Positions 31,150 to 41,309 are shown, counted from the first letter of the stretch. The stretch is 64,000 nt of DNA from Leptospira ainlahdjerensis (GCF_016919175.1 NZ_JAFFPU010000075.1:372001-436000), one strand, 5' to 3'. Translations and numbers: made by a program. Notes: generated from the letters alone by a model not told the origin.

Positions 31150-31654
31150 ATTCTTCTTGGTCTTCCTGTCTACCGCTCATTCGTTTTAACATAGAATCCT
31201 GTAAGATCAACATACTCGTTGTGGAAGTCGCAACGAGCTTCTTTTTCGGATTCCGAACCTCCGCGAGCATAGTCAACATCGCCGGCGATTTTGCGACAAC
31301 TCTGGCTTCGATTTCAATATAGGAGTCTTGAGGTCCAAACGATCTAAAAAACTGAGTCGAAAGATCCGTAGTCACACAAGGTCTTTTCGTGGTTATGTAA
31401 GAGAGCGGACCGAACGTGTTGTCCAAAGCAGTGCAGAGCATCCCGCCCTGAAACATTCCGATCGGATTCGCAAAACGCGCGTCATACGGAAAGCTTACTA
31501 AAATTCTTTTTGGCTCTATTTCTAAAAACGCTCCCTTCATTTCTTTAAAAGATTTCGGCGGCAATTCCAGACGAATACCGTATTCTTTCGCCATTTTTTC
31601 AGACATCCTAGCGAGTTCTTCGTTAACTTTTGTAATCGTATCAGTGGCCGGCAT
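31148..31654 (-). CDS. hotdog-fold thioesterase (PaaI-like)
   Basis: This 168-residue protein carries NPIGMFQGGMLCTALDNTFG, the conserved hotdog helix with the upstream Gly-rich turn seen in PaaI/YbgC-like acyl-CoA thioesterases, then strands ending TTDLSTQFFRS and IEARVVAKSPAMLTMLAEV. It would hydrolyse acyl-CoA or a related thioester. Its start overlaps the end of the TetR gene by 14 bases, so both come from one transcript controlled by the operator at 32245. Substrate chain type is unknown. Confidence 0.82.
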   Translation of the reverse strand: MPATDTITKVNEELARMSEKMAKEYGIRLELPPKSFKEMKGAFLEIEPKRILVSFPYDARFANPIGMFQGGMLCTALDNTFGPLSYITTKRPCVTTDLSTQFFRSFGPQDSYIEIEARVVAKSPAMLTMLAEVRNPKKKLVATSTTSMLILQDSMLKRMSGRQEDQEE

Positions 31655-32234
31655 TTTTATGCTCCTTAATTTGAATCATCGATTTGAGACTTTTGATTAT
31701 TCTAGGAAAGTAATCCCTATCTTTTCGAATCCTTGCTATTTGCATCGCACCTTGGATCGCGGACATAAAGAGATCTGCGGTTTCTTTAGAATTCAATGGA
31801 AGAACGAAGGAACCGTCCTTAACACCGTCGTTCAGGGTTTGAATCAAAAAATCACGATGCTGGTTGTGAAGGACCAAAGCTTTATCACGGATCGGCTGCG
31901 TAAGGACGTGGTATTCGCTGCCGACAACTCCAAAAGGACATATCTTTTCGTTATCTCCGGTATATGCTTCGTAGAGTTTAAACAATCCGAACAAACGGAC
32001 CCTCGGAGGTCTTTCCTTAAGATTTTCCGTATATTCTTCAAAGTTTTTGAAAAATATCTCAAGAAGTTCCAAACCCAATTCTTCCTTCGAAGAATAATGA
32101 TAGTGAACGCTAGACTTTTTGATCCCGAGATCGTCCGCTATGTTTTGAAAGCTAAAGGACTGAAATCCGACGCTCTGAAAATAATCCCTGGCAAGGTTGA
32201 CAATCTTTTCGCTTGTGTCTCCGACGAGTTTCAT
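31641..32234 (-). CDS. TetR-family transcriptional regulator
   Basis: This 197-residue protein has an N-terminal TetR DNA-binding domain (residues 8-55) with FSFQNIADDLGIKKSSVHYHYSSKEEL, followed by a helical ligand-binding domain. It is the first gene of an operon with a hotdog thioesterase, overlapping it by 14 bases. A palindrome of the TACCTACC/GGTAGGTA type sits in the promoter spacer eleven bases upstream, so it is very likely autoregulatory. The natural ligand may be an acyl-CoA or fatty-acid-like molecule, judged only from its partner. Confidence 0.88.
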   Translation of the reverse strand: MKLVGDTSEKIVNLARDYFQSVGFQSFSFQNIADDLGIKKSSVHYHYSSKEELGLELLEIFFKNFEEYTENLKERPPRVRLFGLFKLYEAYTGDNEKICPFGVVGSEYHVLTQPIRDKALVLHNQHRDFLIQTLNDGVKDGSFVLPLNSKETADLFMSAIQGAMQIARIRKDRDYFPRIIKSLKSMIQIKEHKNAGH

Positions 32235-32243
32235 TTTGAACCA

Positions 32244-32272
32244 AACCTACCTACCAGTAGGTAGGTAGTCAA
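32244..32272 (-). promoter_or_regulatory. TetR operator inside its own promoter
   Basis: On the reverse strand TTGACT (complement of 32267-32272) and TAGGTT (complement of 32244-32249) are 17 bases apart. Between and over them lies an inverted repeat ACCTACCTA (32245-32253) and TAGGTAGGT (32258-32266) with a 4-base centre. A repressor bound here would block RNA polymerase at the TetR-thioesterase promoter. Confidence 0.7.
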
Positions 32273-32644
32273 TGATTTTATACTCAAGGGCGAAAAAGTA
32301 TCGGTTCTTATAAAAGCTTCGATACGGTTGTGGAAATCCGTTTTTTTTTCAGTCTAAATTACCGCCCAAGGCTCGACAACTTTAGAATTTTCTACACTTC
32401 GCTTAATCGAAATCGGATTAACGGAAATTCGAATTCTTTCCCGCTTTAGCTTTGATCTTTAATTTTGGACTTCGATGTTAGGAACCGCAGAAAAAGTCCG
32501 CGAAATTATTTGGAACTCTTGACTGGAATTGGAGCCCTTGATAATATAAGACCGCTTAGGTCTCGGCTAAGAAGAAGGTTCTAAAAACGGAATAACCTCG
32601 TTTTTAGAACGTTTCCATTCTTCTTAAAACTTTAGATTATTAGA
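32273..32644. other. intergenic region with a 12-bp hairpin
   Basis: No gene is visible. A perfect 12-bp inverted repeat, GTTCTAAAAACG (32578-32589) and CGTTTTTAGAAC (32599-32610), with outer complementary GAAGAA/TTCTTC, lies just before the DISM-AraC gene at 32645. It may be a leader hairpin or an operator for that regulator. Nothing else stands out. Confidence 0.4.
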
Positions 32645-34258
32645 ATGTTCTATTTTTTCACAAAAACGAAAAGTATATTGAAAACTGACAAAGTTTTCTT
32701 CTTTGTATTTTTAAGCTTTGTTTCGCCTAATCTGCTTTATTCGAATCCTCAAACTGAAATCTGCGAGTTCGGAAAAATAGAAATTGCGACTGACCGGAAT
32801 CCTTCCGATTCGATTCCGACAAAACCGAAAACCGATCTTCCTTATTCGGAACTCAAAAAACATTTCGTCAAATTCGGGTTTATAAAAGAAGCCGTTTGGA
32901 TTCGATTCAGCATCAAAGAATATCCAAGATCTAGATGTTTTCTACGAATTCCTCAGGTTACCTTGGACGCGGCGAAGGTTTTCTCCAAATCCTCGGTTCA
33001 AATTTCCGGAGACAGATTTCAGTATTCTGAAAGATCCGTGGACGATTACTATCCCGTATTTCATCTGGAACCGTCGGAGGATAAGAACGCTGAAAATATA
33101 TATTATCTCTGGATTCAGACTTCTTCGATTATCAATTTCCCGCTGTTACTGGAATCCGGTTTGGAATATGAAAAAGGAAGTTATTATAGAAACCTTATCA
33201 TCCTTTTTATGTTGGTTCTCAGTCTTTTTATTTCTTTACTTACGATATTCGTTTATCGTCAGACTTTGGATTCGATTTATTTGAATACCGTGGGCTTTTT
33301 GATTTTCGTATCTCTCGAAGGCTGGGCCTGTTTTGCAAGCGGATACAAATATCTCTGGCCGATGTTTCCCGAATTTCAAAACATCACACCGCCGCTTTTT
33401 GCGTTACTTGCCCTTGCGTGTTCCTTGCATTTTATGTACCAATTCCTTTTACCCTCTTCTCTTCCGAAATTTCTTCAAAGAATGTTATTCGGAGGAGCGA
33501 TCGTAGTTTTGCTTTTGGCGGTTTACACTTCCTTTCTTCCTCATCGTCCGCTCGCGGTTCGGATATTCGCCTGGACTTACATCGTCGCTTGCAGTTTGAT
33601 CATTATTTGTACCGTTTTGGTTTTTCGCTCCTTTAAACCCGCGAGAAAAATCACCCTTTGTATGATTCCGATCGTAGGAAGTGTAATGATTACCCTTCTT
33701 TACTATTTGGATGTGTTTCAATACAACGAATATACCGTTCACGCTTATGTCCTCGCGCTTCCCACGATTTATGTCGTGGTTATGATCAGTTTATCGGATC
33801 GCGAAAAGTTCGTAAGAAGAAAGTTCCTAAGTCGAGCTTATGATATTCAGCAGTTGCAGGAAAAATTAAGAAAACCAGATCGTCTAACGGATCCCGAATC
33901 TAAAAACAAAGCGCCTTCTCTTCAGTTCAGCATCGATCATTTATTCAAAGTAGAAAGAATTTTTAAGAATCCGGAACTGACTAAAGAAGACTTAGCGAGC
34001 ATCTTGAGAATCACACCTTTCGACCTCGAACAATTTATTCAAGAAACCTCTAAACTACAATCTTTTGAGGGTTACACGAATCAATATCGAGTGGAAGAAG
34101 CAAAACACCTTTTAAAAACGAGAAAGGACCTAAAACATTTGGATATCGCCAGAAGATCGGGTTTTGTTTCCGCGAGAGAGATGGAAAAATCCTTTAAGAC
34201 ATTAACCGGAATGACACCATCGGAATATAGACTGATGCTCTATCCGGAGTCGATTTAA
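32645..34258 (+). CDS. 7TMR-DISM sensor with AraC-type DNA-binding domain
   Basis: This 537-residue protein has a signal-like N-terminus, a periplasmic DISM-type domain (about 40-180, with EAVWIRFSI), seven membrane helices (about 185-380), a charged linker and a C-terminal AraC helix-turn-helix region (about 440-535) ending in the signature [13 protein letters not shown]. It is a one-component membrane regulator like the gene at 3839, but with a real extracytoplasmic domain. The mltA-like gene starts two bases after its stop, so a link to peptidoglycan status is plausible. Confidence 0.85.
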   Translation: MFYFFTKTKSILKTDKVFFFVFLSFVSPNLLYSNPQTEICEFGKIEIATDRNPSDSIPTKPKTDLPYSELKKHFVKFGFIKEAVWIRFSIKEYPRSRCFLRIPQVTLDAAKVFSKSSVQISGDRFQYSERSVDDYYPVFHLEPSEDKNAENIYYLWIQTSSIINFPLLLESGLEYEKGSYYRNLIILFMLVLSLFISLLTIFVYRQTLDSIYLNTVGFLIFVSLEGWACFASGYKYLWPMFPEFQNITPPLFALLALACSLHFMYQFLLPSSLPKFLQRMLFGGAIVVLLLAVYTSFLPHRPLAVRIFAWTYIVACSLIIICTVLVFRSFKPARKITLCMIPIVGSVMITLLYYLDVFQYNEYTVHAYVLALPTIYVVVMISLSDREKFVRRKFLSRAYDIQQLQEKLRKPDRLTDPESKNKAPSLQFSIDHLFKVERIFKNPELTKEDLASILRITPFDLEQFIQETSKLQSFEGYTNQYRVEEAKHLLKTRKDLKHLDIARRSGFVSAREMEKSFKTLTGMTPSEYRLMLYPESI

Positions 34259-34260
34259 GA

Positions 34261-35355
34261 ATGCAAACATTTCTCTTTTTCTGCATGATCTTCCTGATCA
34301 ATTTTACAGAATTTTACGCAAAGGAATTGGAAGAATCGGGATTTACTCGCTTAAAAAAAACACCGACCATCCAAGGAACGGATGACGTAGAAAACTTAGA
34401 ACGCGCCTTTCGAGAATCAAAGTCCTACTTTGAAAGATTGCCAGTGAAATGGAAAATAAAACTTCACAAACATTCCTACGATAGAAGAGAATTTTTGACC
34501 GCCCTGGAAAAATTGAAAGGTATTCTAAAACAGGAAAATCCGGAAAAAAGAAGAATCGAGTTTCAAAAATCGTTCTTTATTCTGGAAACTTCCGATCCGG
34601 ACGAAGGAAAGATTACCGGATATTACGAAGTTATTATAGAAGGACGAGAGCGAGCGGAAGGCGACTTTGTTTTTCCGATCTTGCAAACACCATCCGATTT
34701 GGTCGTAAAAAAACAAAACTCGAAAACGGTAGTCGGAAAGAATCTCAACGGAAAATTTCTTCCCTATGAAACGAGAATCCAAATAGAAGATTCTTCTTTT
34801 TGGAAATTTAGAGCCAGGCCGATCGTTTACGTCAAAATTGTAGATCTTCACTTGGCACAGTTAGAAGGCTCCGCGATAGTTCAAATTCCGGGACAGAATC
34901 GATTTCGTATAACGTATTCTTCCGATAACGGACATAAGTATATCAGCCCCGCCGAATCTCTGAACGGTGTTTGTCAAAGTTTGATCCCATCGGATCTCAG
35001 AAAATGTATTCTTGATCATCCGCAAGAAGTCAAGGCCGCGATTTTAAAAAATCCCCGTTATGTATTCTTTCAAAAAGAATCCTCGGCGCCGAGGGGAAGC
35101 GGAGGAATCGAACTCATTCCGAAAAGATCGGTCGCGATGGACCCGAAAATCCCCTTAGGCATTCCCGTATTGATTTCCTTCGAATCGCCCGTGATCACCG
35201 AAGAAAACCGTCTGGTCTTTGTTCACGATCGGGGATCGAAGATAACCGGACACGGACGGCTGGATTATTTCTTAGGGACCGGAGAGAAGGCCGAAGAACA
35301 AGCGGGCAGAATTCAAACAGCCGGAAGAATCTTCTTAATTCTGCCGAAGAAGTGA
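34261..35355 (+). CDS. mltA: membrane-bound-type lytic murein transglycosylase A
   Basis: This 364-residue protein has a signal peptide (about 1-20) without an obvious lipobox. The MltA domain starts with GKITGYYEV near residue 120 and includes the insert around [23 protein letters not shown]. The C-terminal 3D domain holds [21 protein letters not shown]335 in RLDYFLG matches the catalytic Asp. It cleaves peptidoglycan glycan strands to 1,6-anhydromuropeptides in the periplasm. The gene follows the DISM-AraC regulator by two bases. Confidence 0.9.
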   Translation: MQTFLFFCMIFLINFTEFYAKELEESGFTRLKKTPTIQGTDDVENLERAFRESKSYFERLPVKWKIKLHKHSYDRREFLTALEKLKGILKQENPEKRRIEFQKSFFILETSDPDEGKITGYYEVIIEGRERAEGDFVFPILQTPSDLVVKKQNSKTVVGKNLNGKFLPYETRIQIEDSSFWKFRARPIVYVKIVDLHLAQLEGSAIVQIPGQNRFRITYSSDNGHKYISPAESLNGVCQSLIPSDLRKCILDHPQEVKAAILKNPRYVFFQKESSAPRGSGGIELIPKRSVAMDPKIPLGIPVLISFESPVITEENRLVFVHDRGSKITGHGRLDYFLGTGEKAEEQAGRIQTAGRIFLILPKK

Positions 35356-35723
35356 ACATTTTATTCAAAGAATCTGCAATTTGCATCAATTGCGCTCTTC
35401 GCATTAAAAAGTGCATTCAATTTTAATCATAATCTTTCTCCCTAAAAGGAGCGACGTGCTTCTCAAAAGAATTCTAATAAATCGTTTTACAACGTTATGA
35501 TGTTCCGTTTCTTATTCCAAGGGAAGAATCATTTTGTTCCTTACAAGCCGTTGGGCCTAGGAATGGAAACATAACGGACCGATTATAAAAACAAAAAAGA
35601 CTGTCCCCTAAGTTATCTTTGCGATATTCCGAAACAAGTTTGTTTTCGTATATCTAGAGATGATGAATTTGGGAAAAATCTGAAGTAGTAAAAATTTGGG
35701 ATTCAATTTTACAGGAAATATGC
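35356..35723. other. intergenic region, no gene seen
   Basis: This 368-base gap before the Amt-cyclase gene contains no convincing open frame. Small A/T hairpins occur after mltA (ATTAAAA at 35403-35409 with TTTTAAT at 35421-35427). I looked for a sigma-54 GG-N10-GC promoter, expected for an ammonium transporter in some bacteria, and did not find a good one. Confidence 0.4.
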
Positions 35724-37829
35724 ATGCATTTAATGTTTATGGGCTCGACTGAAAAATCTCTAACCGATGTTCTGTGGATCTTACTCTGCTCCGGACTTGT
35801 CCTTTTAATGCAAGGTGGATTCTTAATCTTAGAATCCGGTCTGACAAGGGCAAAAAATTCCATCAACGTCGCAATCAAAAACATTGCCGACTTCGGAATC
35901 GCCACCGTTCTTTTTTGGTTTCTTGGGTTCGGTCTGATGTTCGGTCAGTCTTGGAAAGGGATTTTCGGAACTTCCTGGTTCCTTCCCGTATTTCCGCCAG
36001 ACGATATCTGGAGCCCCGCGTTTTTTCTTTTCCAATTGGTATTTTGCGGAACCGCGGCCACTATAGTGTCAGGTGCTATTGCCGAAAGACTCAAGTTCGT
36101 TTCTTATATCATTTCAACGATTCTGATATCTGGTTTTATCTATCCGATCGCGGGACATTGGGTTTGGGCCGGACTCTACCAATCCGAAACTCACGGCTGG
36201 CTTTCGGTTTTAGGATTTAGGGATTTTGCCGGATCCTCCGTAGTTCATAGCGTAGGCGGCTGGGTCGCACTCGCTTTTTTACTAGTAGTCGGACCTAGAA
36301 CCGGAAGGTTTGTGGAAGGCGAACCTCCGCGCAAAGTCACCGGAAGCAATCTCCCCTTAGCGATGTTAGGTGGAATTATTCTTTGGGTCGGTTGGTTCGG
36401 ATTTAACGGAGGAAGTACTCTCGCTTTTGATAAACACGTTCCAACCGTTCTTTTAAATACGGTTCTCGCATCAGGCGCAGCCATGTTCACGGGTCTTTTC
36501 GTAGGTTGGTTTCGAAAAGGTTATCCGGATGCGGTTCTTCCGTTAAACGGATCGTTAGGCGGCCTTGTAGCAATTACCGCCTGTGCTAACGTGGTCAACG
36601 CAATGGAGGCCGGATTGATCGGAATTCTTGCGGGCATTCTCGTTTCTCCGATTGAAGATATATTAGAAAAATTTAAAATTGACGATGCTGTAGGCGCGGT
36701 TCCGGTCCACTTGGGAATGGGAATTTTTGGAACGATTTGTGTCGGAGTTTTCGGAAACCTTCAGATTCTAAACTCAGGCTTAACGAGATGGCAGCAGATT
36801 CAGATACAATTGTTAGGAGTTGTTTCGATCGGCGCCTTTGTTTTCGGAACCTCCTATCTATTTTTTTATACGATCAATCGATTTTTCAAATTGAGGGTCG
36901 ATCCTGAAGAAGAATACCAAGGATTAAATATTTCAGAACATCGCGCAACGACCGAACTGATCGATCTATTTCTCGTTATGGAACATCAGAAAAAAACGGG
37001 AGACCTGAGTTATAATGTTCCGGTGGAACCGTTTACGGAAGTAGGACAGATCGCAGATCGATACAATCAAGTACTTGGAACGGTTAGGATCACCTTGGAC
37101 GAAAACGAAAAGGCGAGAAAAGAGCTGGCCAAAGCTTATGCTAAAGTACAAAAGGAACAGGAAAGGGCTGAAAAACTATTATTAAACGTTCTTCCAAAGT
37201 CCATCGCGGATAAACTTAAAAAAGATAGCTCCGTGATCGCTCAGAGTTTTAGCGAGGCGAGCATACTATTCGCCGATATCGTGGGTTTTACGGAAATCGC
37301 CGGAAAGTTTCATCCTGAAAAGGTAGTCCGTATCTTGAACAAGGTATTTTCCGCATTCGATCTTATGGCCGAAAAATACGGTCTCGAGAAGATTAAGACG
37401 ATCGGCGACGCTTATATGGTAGTAGGCGGCCTTCCACAGCCAAGAAAAAATCATACATTAGCAATCACTCATATGGCTTGGGAAATGATGGATATGCTCA
37501 AACGATTTAGAATTAAGGAAGGAAATCTAAAACTTGATATGAGGATCGGGATCAACACTGGACCCGTAGTAGCTGGAGTAATAGGAACTAAAAAGTTTAT
37601 CTATGATATTTGGGGTGACGCGGTCAACGTTGCGAGTAGAATGGAGTCGCACGGTTTAAGCGGTCAGATTCAAGTCACACATTCCACGGCAAATTTAATC
37701 TCTGAAGAATTTGCGATGGAAAAAAGAGAGGACGTAGAGATCAAAGGAAAAGGAAAGATCAATACGTTCATTCTTACGGCGCGCAAAAATCTTCCGTCTG
37801 AAGAACTCTTTTTCGGATTTAGACCCTAG
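35724..37829 (+). CDS. ammonium transporter fused to class III adenylyl cyclase
   Basis: This 701-residue protein joins an Amt/MEP channel (residues 12-390, about eleven helices) to a cytoplasmic cyclase. The Amt part keeps the twin histidines H175 (SSVVHSVGG) and H329 (VPVHLGMG) and D167 before the first, so conduction is likely intact. A HAMP-like helix and a coiled coil (about 405-490) lead to the cyclase domain, with metal aspartates D518 (FADIVGFT) and D562 (IKTIGDAYM). The Lys558 plus YDIWGDAVNVASR pattern predicts ATP rather than GTP as substrate. AGGAAA lies before the ATG. It plausibly converts ammonium binding or transport into cAMP. The 3' end overlaps the convergent CNB gene by 11 bases. 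Confidence 0.93.
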   Translation: MHLMFMGSTEKSLTDVLWILLCSGLVLLMQGGFLILESGLTRAKNSINVAIKNIADFGIATVLFWFLGFGLMFGQSWKGIFGTSWFLPVFPPDDIWSPAFFLFQLVFCGTAATIVSGAIAERLKFVSYIISTILISGFIYPIAGHWVWAGLYQSETHGWLSVLGFRDFAGSSVVHSVGGWVALAFLLVVGPRTGRFVEGEPPRKVTGSNLPLAMLGGIILWVGWFGFNGGSTLAFDKHVPTVLLNTVLASGAAMFTGLFVGWFRKGYPDAVLPLNGSLGGLVAITACANVVNAMEAGLIGILAGILVSPIEDILEKFKIDDAVGAVPVHLGMGIFGTICVGVFGNLQILNSGLTRWQQIQIQLLGVVSIGAFVFGTSYLFFYTINRFFKLRVDPEEEYQGLNISEHRATTELIDLFLVMEHQKKTGDLSYNVPVEPFTEVGQIADRYNQVLGTVRITLDENEKARKELAKAYAKVQKEQERAEKLLLNVLPKSIADKLKKDSSVIAQSFSEASILFADIVGFTEIAGKFHPEKVVRILNKVFSAFDLMAEKYGLEKIKTIGDAYMVVGGLPQPRKNHTLAITHMAWEMMDMLKRFRIKEGNLKLDMRIGINTGPVVAGVIGTKKFIYDIWGDAVNVASRMESHGLSGQIQVTHSTANLISEEFAMEKREDVEIKGKGKINTFILTARKNLPSEELFFGFRP

Positions 37830-38853
37830 AATTTTCCTTACTCGGAGCTCCGACCGTTTCCGGCTCGGAGTTTGATCCCGAAGAAGTTTCGTCCTCACAA
37901 ACGGCGGTGGAAGCTTCTTCGGTTAAATGGTCCAGCCCTTCCCCGCTCTCACCCCTGACTTCTTCCGTTTCGGGAACGTGGACAACTCCGTTGGAAAGAT
38001 TCGACTCTCCGACCTTACTCATCTTAAAACAGTGGTTGAGAATCGTAAAATCGTAGACTATCGTCTTAAACACGTTGAAGAATAATTTAGGATTCAAGGT
38101 AAGAACTCGATACAACAAGTTACGATCGATGGAAGTCACAACCGCAGTATCGTCCACCGCTTTCACAGCAAAAACTCTCGGATTAGAACCGATAAGAGAA
38201 GATAGATCCAATAAATCGCCGGGATGATAGTCTCGGACTTCCGATTCGGAACCGTCTTTCGCCGTTTTACAAAGTACTAATTTTCCCTGGAGAACAAACC
38301 AAAGTTTTTCCGAAGCAGGTTCTCCGGAACGAAACAGAAATTTACCGGGCGGAAAATAATTGCTAAGATGACCGTAGATTCTGCTGATGACTCCAAGATT
38401 ATGGATTCTACAATTCTCATAGTCGTCCGCAAATTCCAAATTGGAAGGATCGATTTTTACTAGGTATTCCAATTTCGAGAAGTTCAATTCTTCCCGATAG
38501 TGTCGACTCGCCGCCGTTAGAAGCATTCGAAACATAAACTTGGGATTTTTTTGAATCATATTTTCGATAATGCTACTGTCCAAGGAAATCAAACGAACTC
38601 CGTCCACCGCAGAAATTGCGGAAGCAGTTCTTTTTCCGCCGGTTAACAAAGCCATTTCCCCGAAAAAATTATTTTCATGGATGCGACATATCGCACGTTC
38701 TTTTCCATCTACGGTTTCGGACAAAACGACGGAACCCTTTGAAATAAAAAACATCTGATTTTTGGAAGGATCTCCCTGACGGAAAATAACCTTACCTTTG
38801 TCGTATTCGATCGGCTGAATATGATTTAATATGTTAGGTGATTCAGGAGGCAT
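37819..38853 (-). CDS. protein with two cyclic-nucleotide-binding domains
   Basis: This 344-residue cytoplasmic protein has two tandem CNB domains (about 10-125 and 150-280) and an acidic, low-complexity tail. The first has a complete phosphate-binding cassette, FGEMALLTGGKRTASA, with the Glu and Arg that hold the cyclic phosphate. The second reads LLDLSSLIGSNPRVFAVKA and lacks the Glu, so it may bind poorly or only serve structure. No helix-turn-helix or other output domain is seen. It is convergent with the Amt-cyclase gene and their ends overlap. Confidence 0.85.
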   Translation of the reverse strand: MPPESPNILNHIQPIEYDKGKVIFRQGDPSKNQMFFISKGSVVLSETVDGKERAICRIHENNFFGEMALLTGGKRTASAISAVDGVRLISLDSSIIENMIQKNPKFMFRMLLTAASRHYREELNFSKLEYLVKIDPSNLEFADDYENCRIHNLGVISRIYGHLSNYFPPGKFLFRSGEPASEKLWFVLQGKLVLCKTAKDGSESEVRDYHPGDLLDLSSLIGSNPRVFAVKAVDDTAVVTSIDRNLLYRVLTLNPKLFFNVFKTIVYDFTILNHCFKMSKVGESNLSNGVVHVPETEEVRGESGEGLDHLTEEASTAVCEDETSSGSNSEPETVGAPSKENSRV

Positions 38854-39072
38854 TTGCTTCTATTCTTTTATAATTTAGAATTAAGTGACGAAAGGTTTGG
38901 AATGATTCTTAAACTTACGAAAAAAAAAGGAAGAATTTGGCTCCAAGTAACCCAAAAGAGTTATTGTTTTCAAATGATAATCTGTGATGAATCTTTTTTC
39001 CAATGTCTATACGGGTAAGTAATCCATTGACTTCCCAATTCGAATTTAAAAAATCGAATCGGGGAAAGTTAT

Positions 39073-39831
39073 ATGTCCATTGAAACGGAAAATGATCTGG
39101 TCGGTTTGAAAACGATCGGAAAAATCGTAGGCCTCGTCCTAAAAGAAATGAAATCGTTCGCAAAATCAGGAATGTCCACCAAAGAATTGGACGACTTCGG
39201 ACTCAATCTCTTGAAAAGTTACGGAGCCAGATCTGCCCCGGCGATCACATACAATTTTCCCGGAACCACCTGTATTAGCGTGAACCGTGAAATCGCGCAC
39301 GGGATTCCTTCCTCAAAAAAGATTTTAAAAGACGGGGATCTGATCAACATCGACGTCTCGGCTGAACTCGGCGGATACTTTGGAGATAACGGAAGTTCTT
39401 TTATCTTAGGGCAGGCGCATCCGATTCTTAGTTCCTTGGTGGATTGTTCTCGCACCTCCCTTTATAAAGGAGTCTCTCAGGCAAAGGCGGGAAACCGAAT
39501 CAGCGACATTGGAAGAGCAATTCACGAAGAAGCGAAATCATACGGATTTACTGTGATCAAAAATTTAATGGGACATGGAACCGGCGGAAGTTTACACGAG
39601 GCGCCGAAATACATTCCTTGTTACGAAGACAAAAGATATTCGCAAAAACTAAAATCAGGAATGGTTCTTGCGATAGAGACTTTTATTTCGACAAAATCCG
39701 AAATCGCGATGGAAACCTCGGACGGATGGACACTCGTGACTAGGGACGGAAGTTACGTCGCTCAACAGGAGCATACGATCGTGGTCACGGACCGGGAACC
39801 GATCCTTCTGACTGCGAGCAACGGAGTTTAA
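39073..39831 (+). CDS. map: type I methionine aminopeptidase
   Basis: This 252-residue pita-bread-fold metallopeptidase has metal ligands in INIDVSAELGGYFGDNG (two Asp), GHGTGGSLHEAP (His), AIETFIS (Glu) and QQEHTIVVT (Glu). It removes the initiator Met from nascent proteins. HEAP replaces the commoner HEEP and ETF replaces EPM, so it is a somewhat divergent copy and may be one of several in the genome. GGGGAAAG before the ATG is a strong ribosome-binding site. It has no operon partner in the window. Confidence 0.9.
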   Translation: MSIETENDLVGLKTIGKIVGLVLKEMKSFAKSGMSTKELDDFGLNLLKSYGARSAPAITYNFPGTTCISVNREIAHGIPSSKKILKDGDLINIDVSAELGGYFGDNGSSFILGQAHPILSSLVDCSRTSLYKGVSQAKAGNRISDIGRAIHEEAKSYGFTVIKNLMGHGTGGSLHEAPKYIPCYEDKRYSQKLKSGMVLAIETFISTKSEIAMETSDGWTLVTRDGSYVAQQEHTIVVTDREPILLTASNGV

Positions 39832-39848
39832 AAGAATATTCTAAAATT

Positions 39849-40643
39849 CTAATTTTCTCTTTTTTTTCCTATGGAGAAAACGATCGATCCGATCCAAGCC
39901 GCTGTTCTCCGTGGTAAAATTGAAGTGAGAATTTGCTGAATCCGATTGACCCAGCCGACTACGATGATAGTTTTTCCTCGGTCCATTCCGGAAAGAGCAG
40001 TCTTTACCACTTTTGCCGGAGTCAGCCAGAATAAATCCGGCGATTTGAATCCCTTCGGAAAAGCCTTGCCAAAAAACGGAGTTCGAATCGGTCCCGGCGA
40101 CACTGCGTGCACGCTCACACCGGTGCCTTTAAGTTCGTAACTCAATCCATCCGTAAAATACAAAACGAAAACCTTACTCGCGGCGTAGATCGTAAAATAG
40201 GGAACCGGTTGAAACGAAGCGGTAGAGGCCAGGTTTAGAATTCGTCCTTTCCCGTTTGTTATCATGATCGGAAGAAGTTTTCGAGTCATAGCGCTCAACG
40301 CTTCCACGTTGACTCGAATCGTTGTGAGAAAACTGGACTCCGGTTCATTCGCAAAATCGCCGATGTATCCGAGTCCCGCATTGTTGATCAATAAATCCGG
40401 CTTTAGTTTCTTTTTCGTTAAGTAAGAAACGATTTTTTCACGGCCTTCCGAAATTGAAAGATCTGCGGGAATGGTATGAACTTCGATCCCGTATTTTTTC
40501 TCCAAATCGTTTTGAAGACTTTTGAGAGAACTCGGAGATAAATCGGTGAGGATTAGATTGCTTCCGTTTGCCGCGAGCTGATTGCAAAACTCAGCTCCCA
40601 ATCCGCCGGAGGCGCCCGTTATCAAAGCCAAATCGTATTTCAT
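39849..40643 (-). CDS. short-chain dehydrogenase/reductase
   Basis: Starting at the ATG complementary to 40641-40643, preceded by AAGGA at a 7-9 base distance, the protein has 264 residues and begins MKYDLALITGASGGLG, the NADP-binding TGxxxGxG motif. NNAG follows near residue 85, then the catalytic YxxxK (YAASK) near 155 with an upstream Ser. It reduces or oxidises a carbonyl/alcohol pair. A longer open frame extends upstream to 40736, but that extension has no ribosome-binding site and does not fit the family. Substrate unknown. Confidence 0.88.
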   Translation of the reverse strand: MKYDLALITGASGGLGAEFCNQLAANGSNLILTDLSPSSLKSLQNDLEKKYGIEVHTIPADLSISEGREKIVSYLTKKKLKPDLLINNAGLGYIGDFANEPESSFLTTIRVNVEALSAMTRKLLPIMITNGKGRILNLASTASFQPVPYFTIYAASKVFVLYFTDGLSYELKGTGVSVHAVSPGPIRTPFFGKAFPKGFKSPDLFWLTPAKVVKTALSGMDRGKTIIVVGWVNRIQQILTSILPRRTAAWIGSIVFSIGKKREN

Positions 40644-40850
40644 ATTCAATTTCCTTTTAGTTTTAGAATGTGGAAGAACGTGTTCCCCGGACGTGAATTC
40701 TACCTTGAGGGATGTTCTCGTAAGACAATATCCCAAAATCCAAGTGGGGACAATTTTATAAAAACGTGAATTATTTTTCGATCGGAATTATGGGAATTCG
40801 AATTTAATTTTGGTTTTCGATTTCCAGCCGGGTCGATTTTAATTTCAAAT

Positions 40851-41309
40851 ATGAGTCTCAATTTTAGAATTTCTGGAATTTTCGCGATGACAATGATCAT
40901 CCTTTGTTTCGGGACTTTACACGCGCACAAAGGAAAGGCAAGTTTTGTATTGGAGGAATTTTCCAAACTTACGGATCATATCGACCTCGAAAAAAACGGC
41001 GCCGTAGCCACGAAGACACTGGAAAATCTTCTGGAAAAAGGGGGAGAGAAGGAGAAAGATTCCGAAATTTTCAGAAAGGCCCTTCCACTCGTTAAAGAAC
41101 TCGGAAAAACGGAGGATTTCAAAACTAAACAAAAGATATATTCCGAAATTGTAATTCTATTTCAAGACGTCATCGGTTATCACGATCGCTCGGGCGCGAT
41201 CCTGTATCACTGTCCAAAGACCGGAAAACAATGGATCACAAATTTGGAAATCGTCACCAATCCTTTCGATAGAAAGAACAAGTCTTGTATTCGAAAAAAG
41301 GGAGATTGA
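40851..41309 (+). CDS. small exported protein with a metal-binding-like C-terminal motif
   Basis: This 152-residue protein has a signal peptide (hydrophobic 8-24, likely cleavage after LHA). The mature part is helical, and the C-terminus carries YHCPKTGKQWIT and NPFDRKNKSC. This recalls the YxCPMxxxxWxQ...NPYxGxxMxxCG pattern of DUF3347-type and heavy-metal-binding periplasmic proteins, although the Met is replaced by Lys. It could bind copper or another metal in the periplasm. The match is partial, so the function is tentative. Confidence 0.6.
   Translation: MSLNFRISGIFAMTMIILCFGTLHAHKGKASFVLEEFSKLTDHIDLEKNGAVATKTLENLLEKGGEKEKDSEIFRKALPLVKELGKTEDFKTKQKIYSEIVILFQDVIGYHDRSGAILYHCPKTGKQWITNLEIVTNPFDRKNKSCIRKKGD

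Noticed and set aside
35356..35723. Sigma-54 promoter for the Amt-cyclase gene
   Set aside because: No GG-N10-GC pair with the right flanks was found.
40644..40736. Upstream extension of the short-chain dehydrogenase
   Set aside because: No ribosome-binding site there, while AAGGA precedes the ATG at 40643 and the NADP motif starts right after it.
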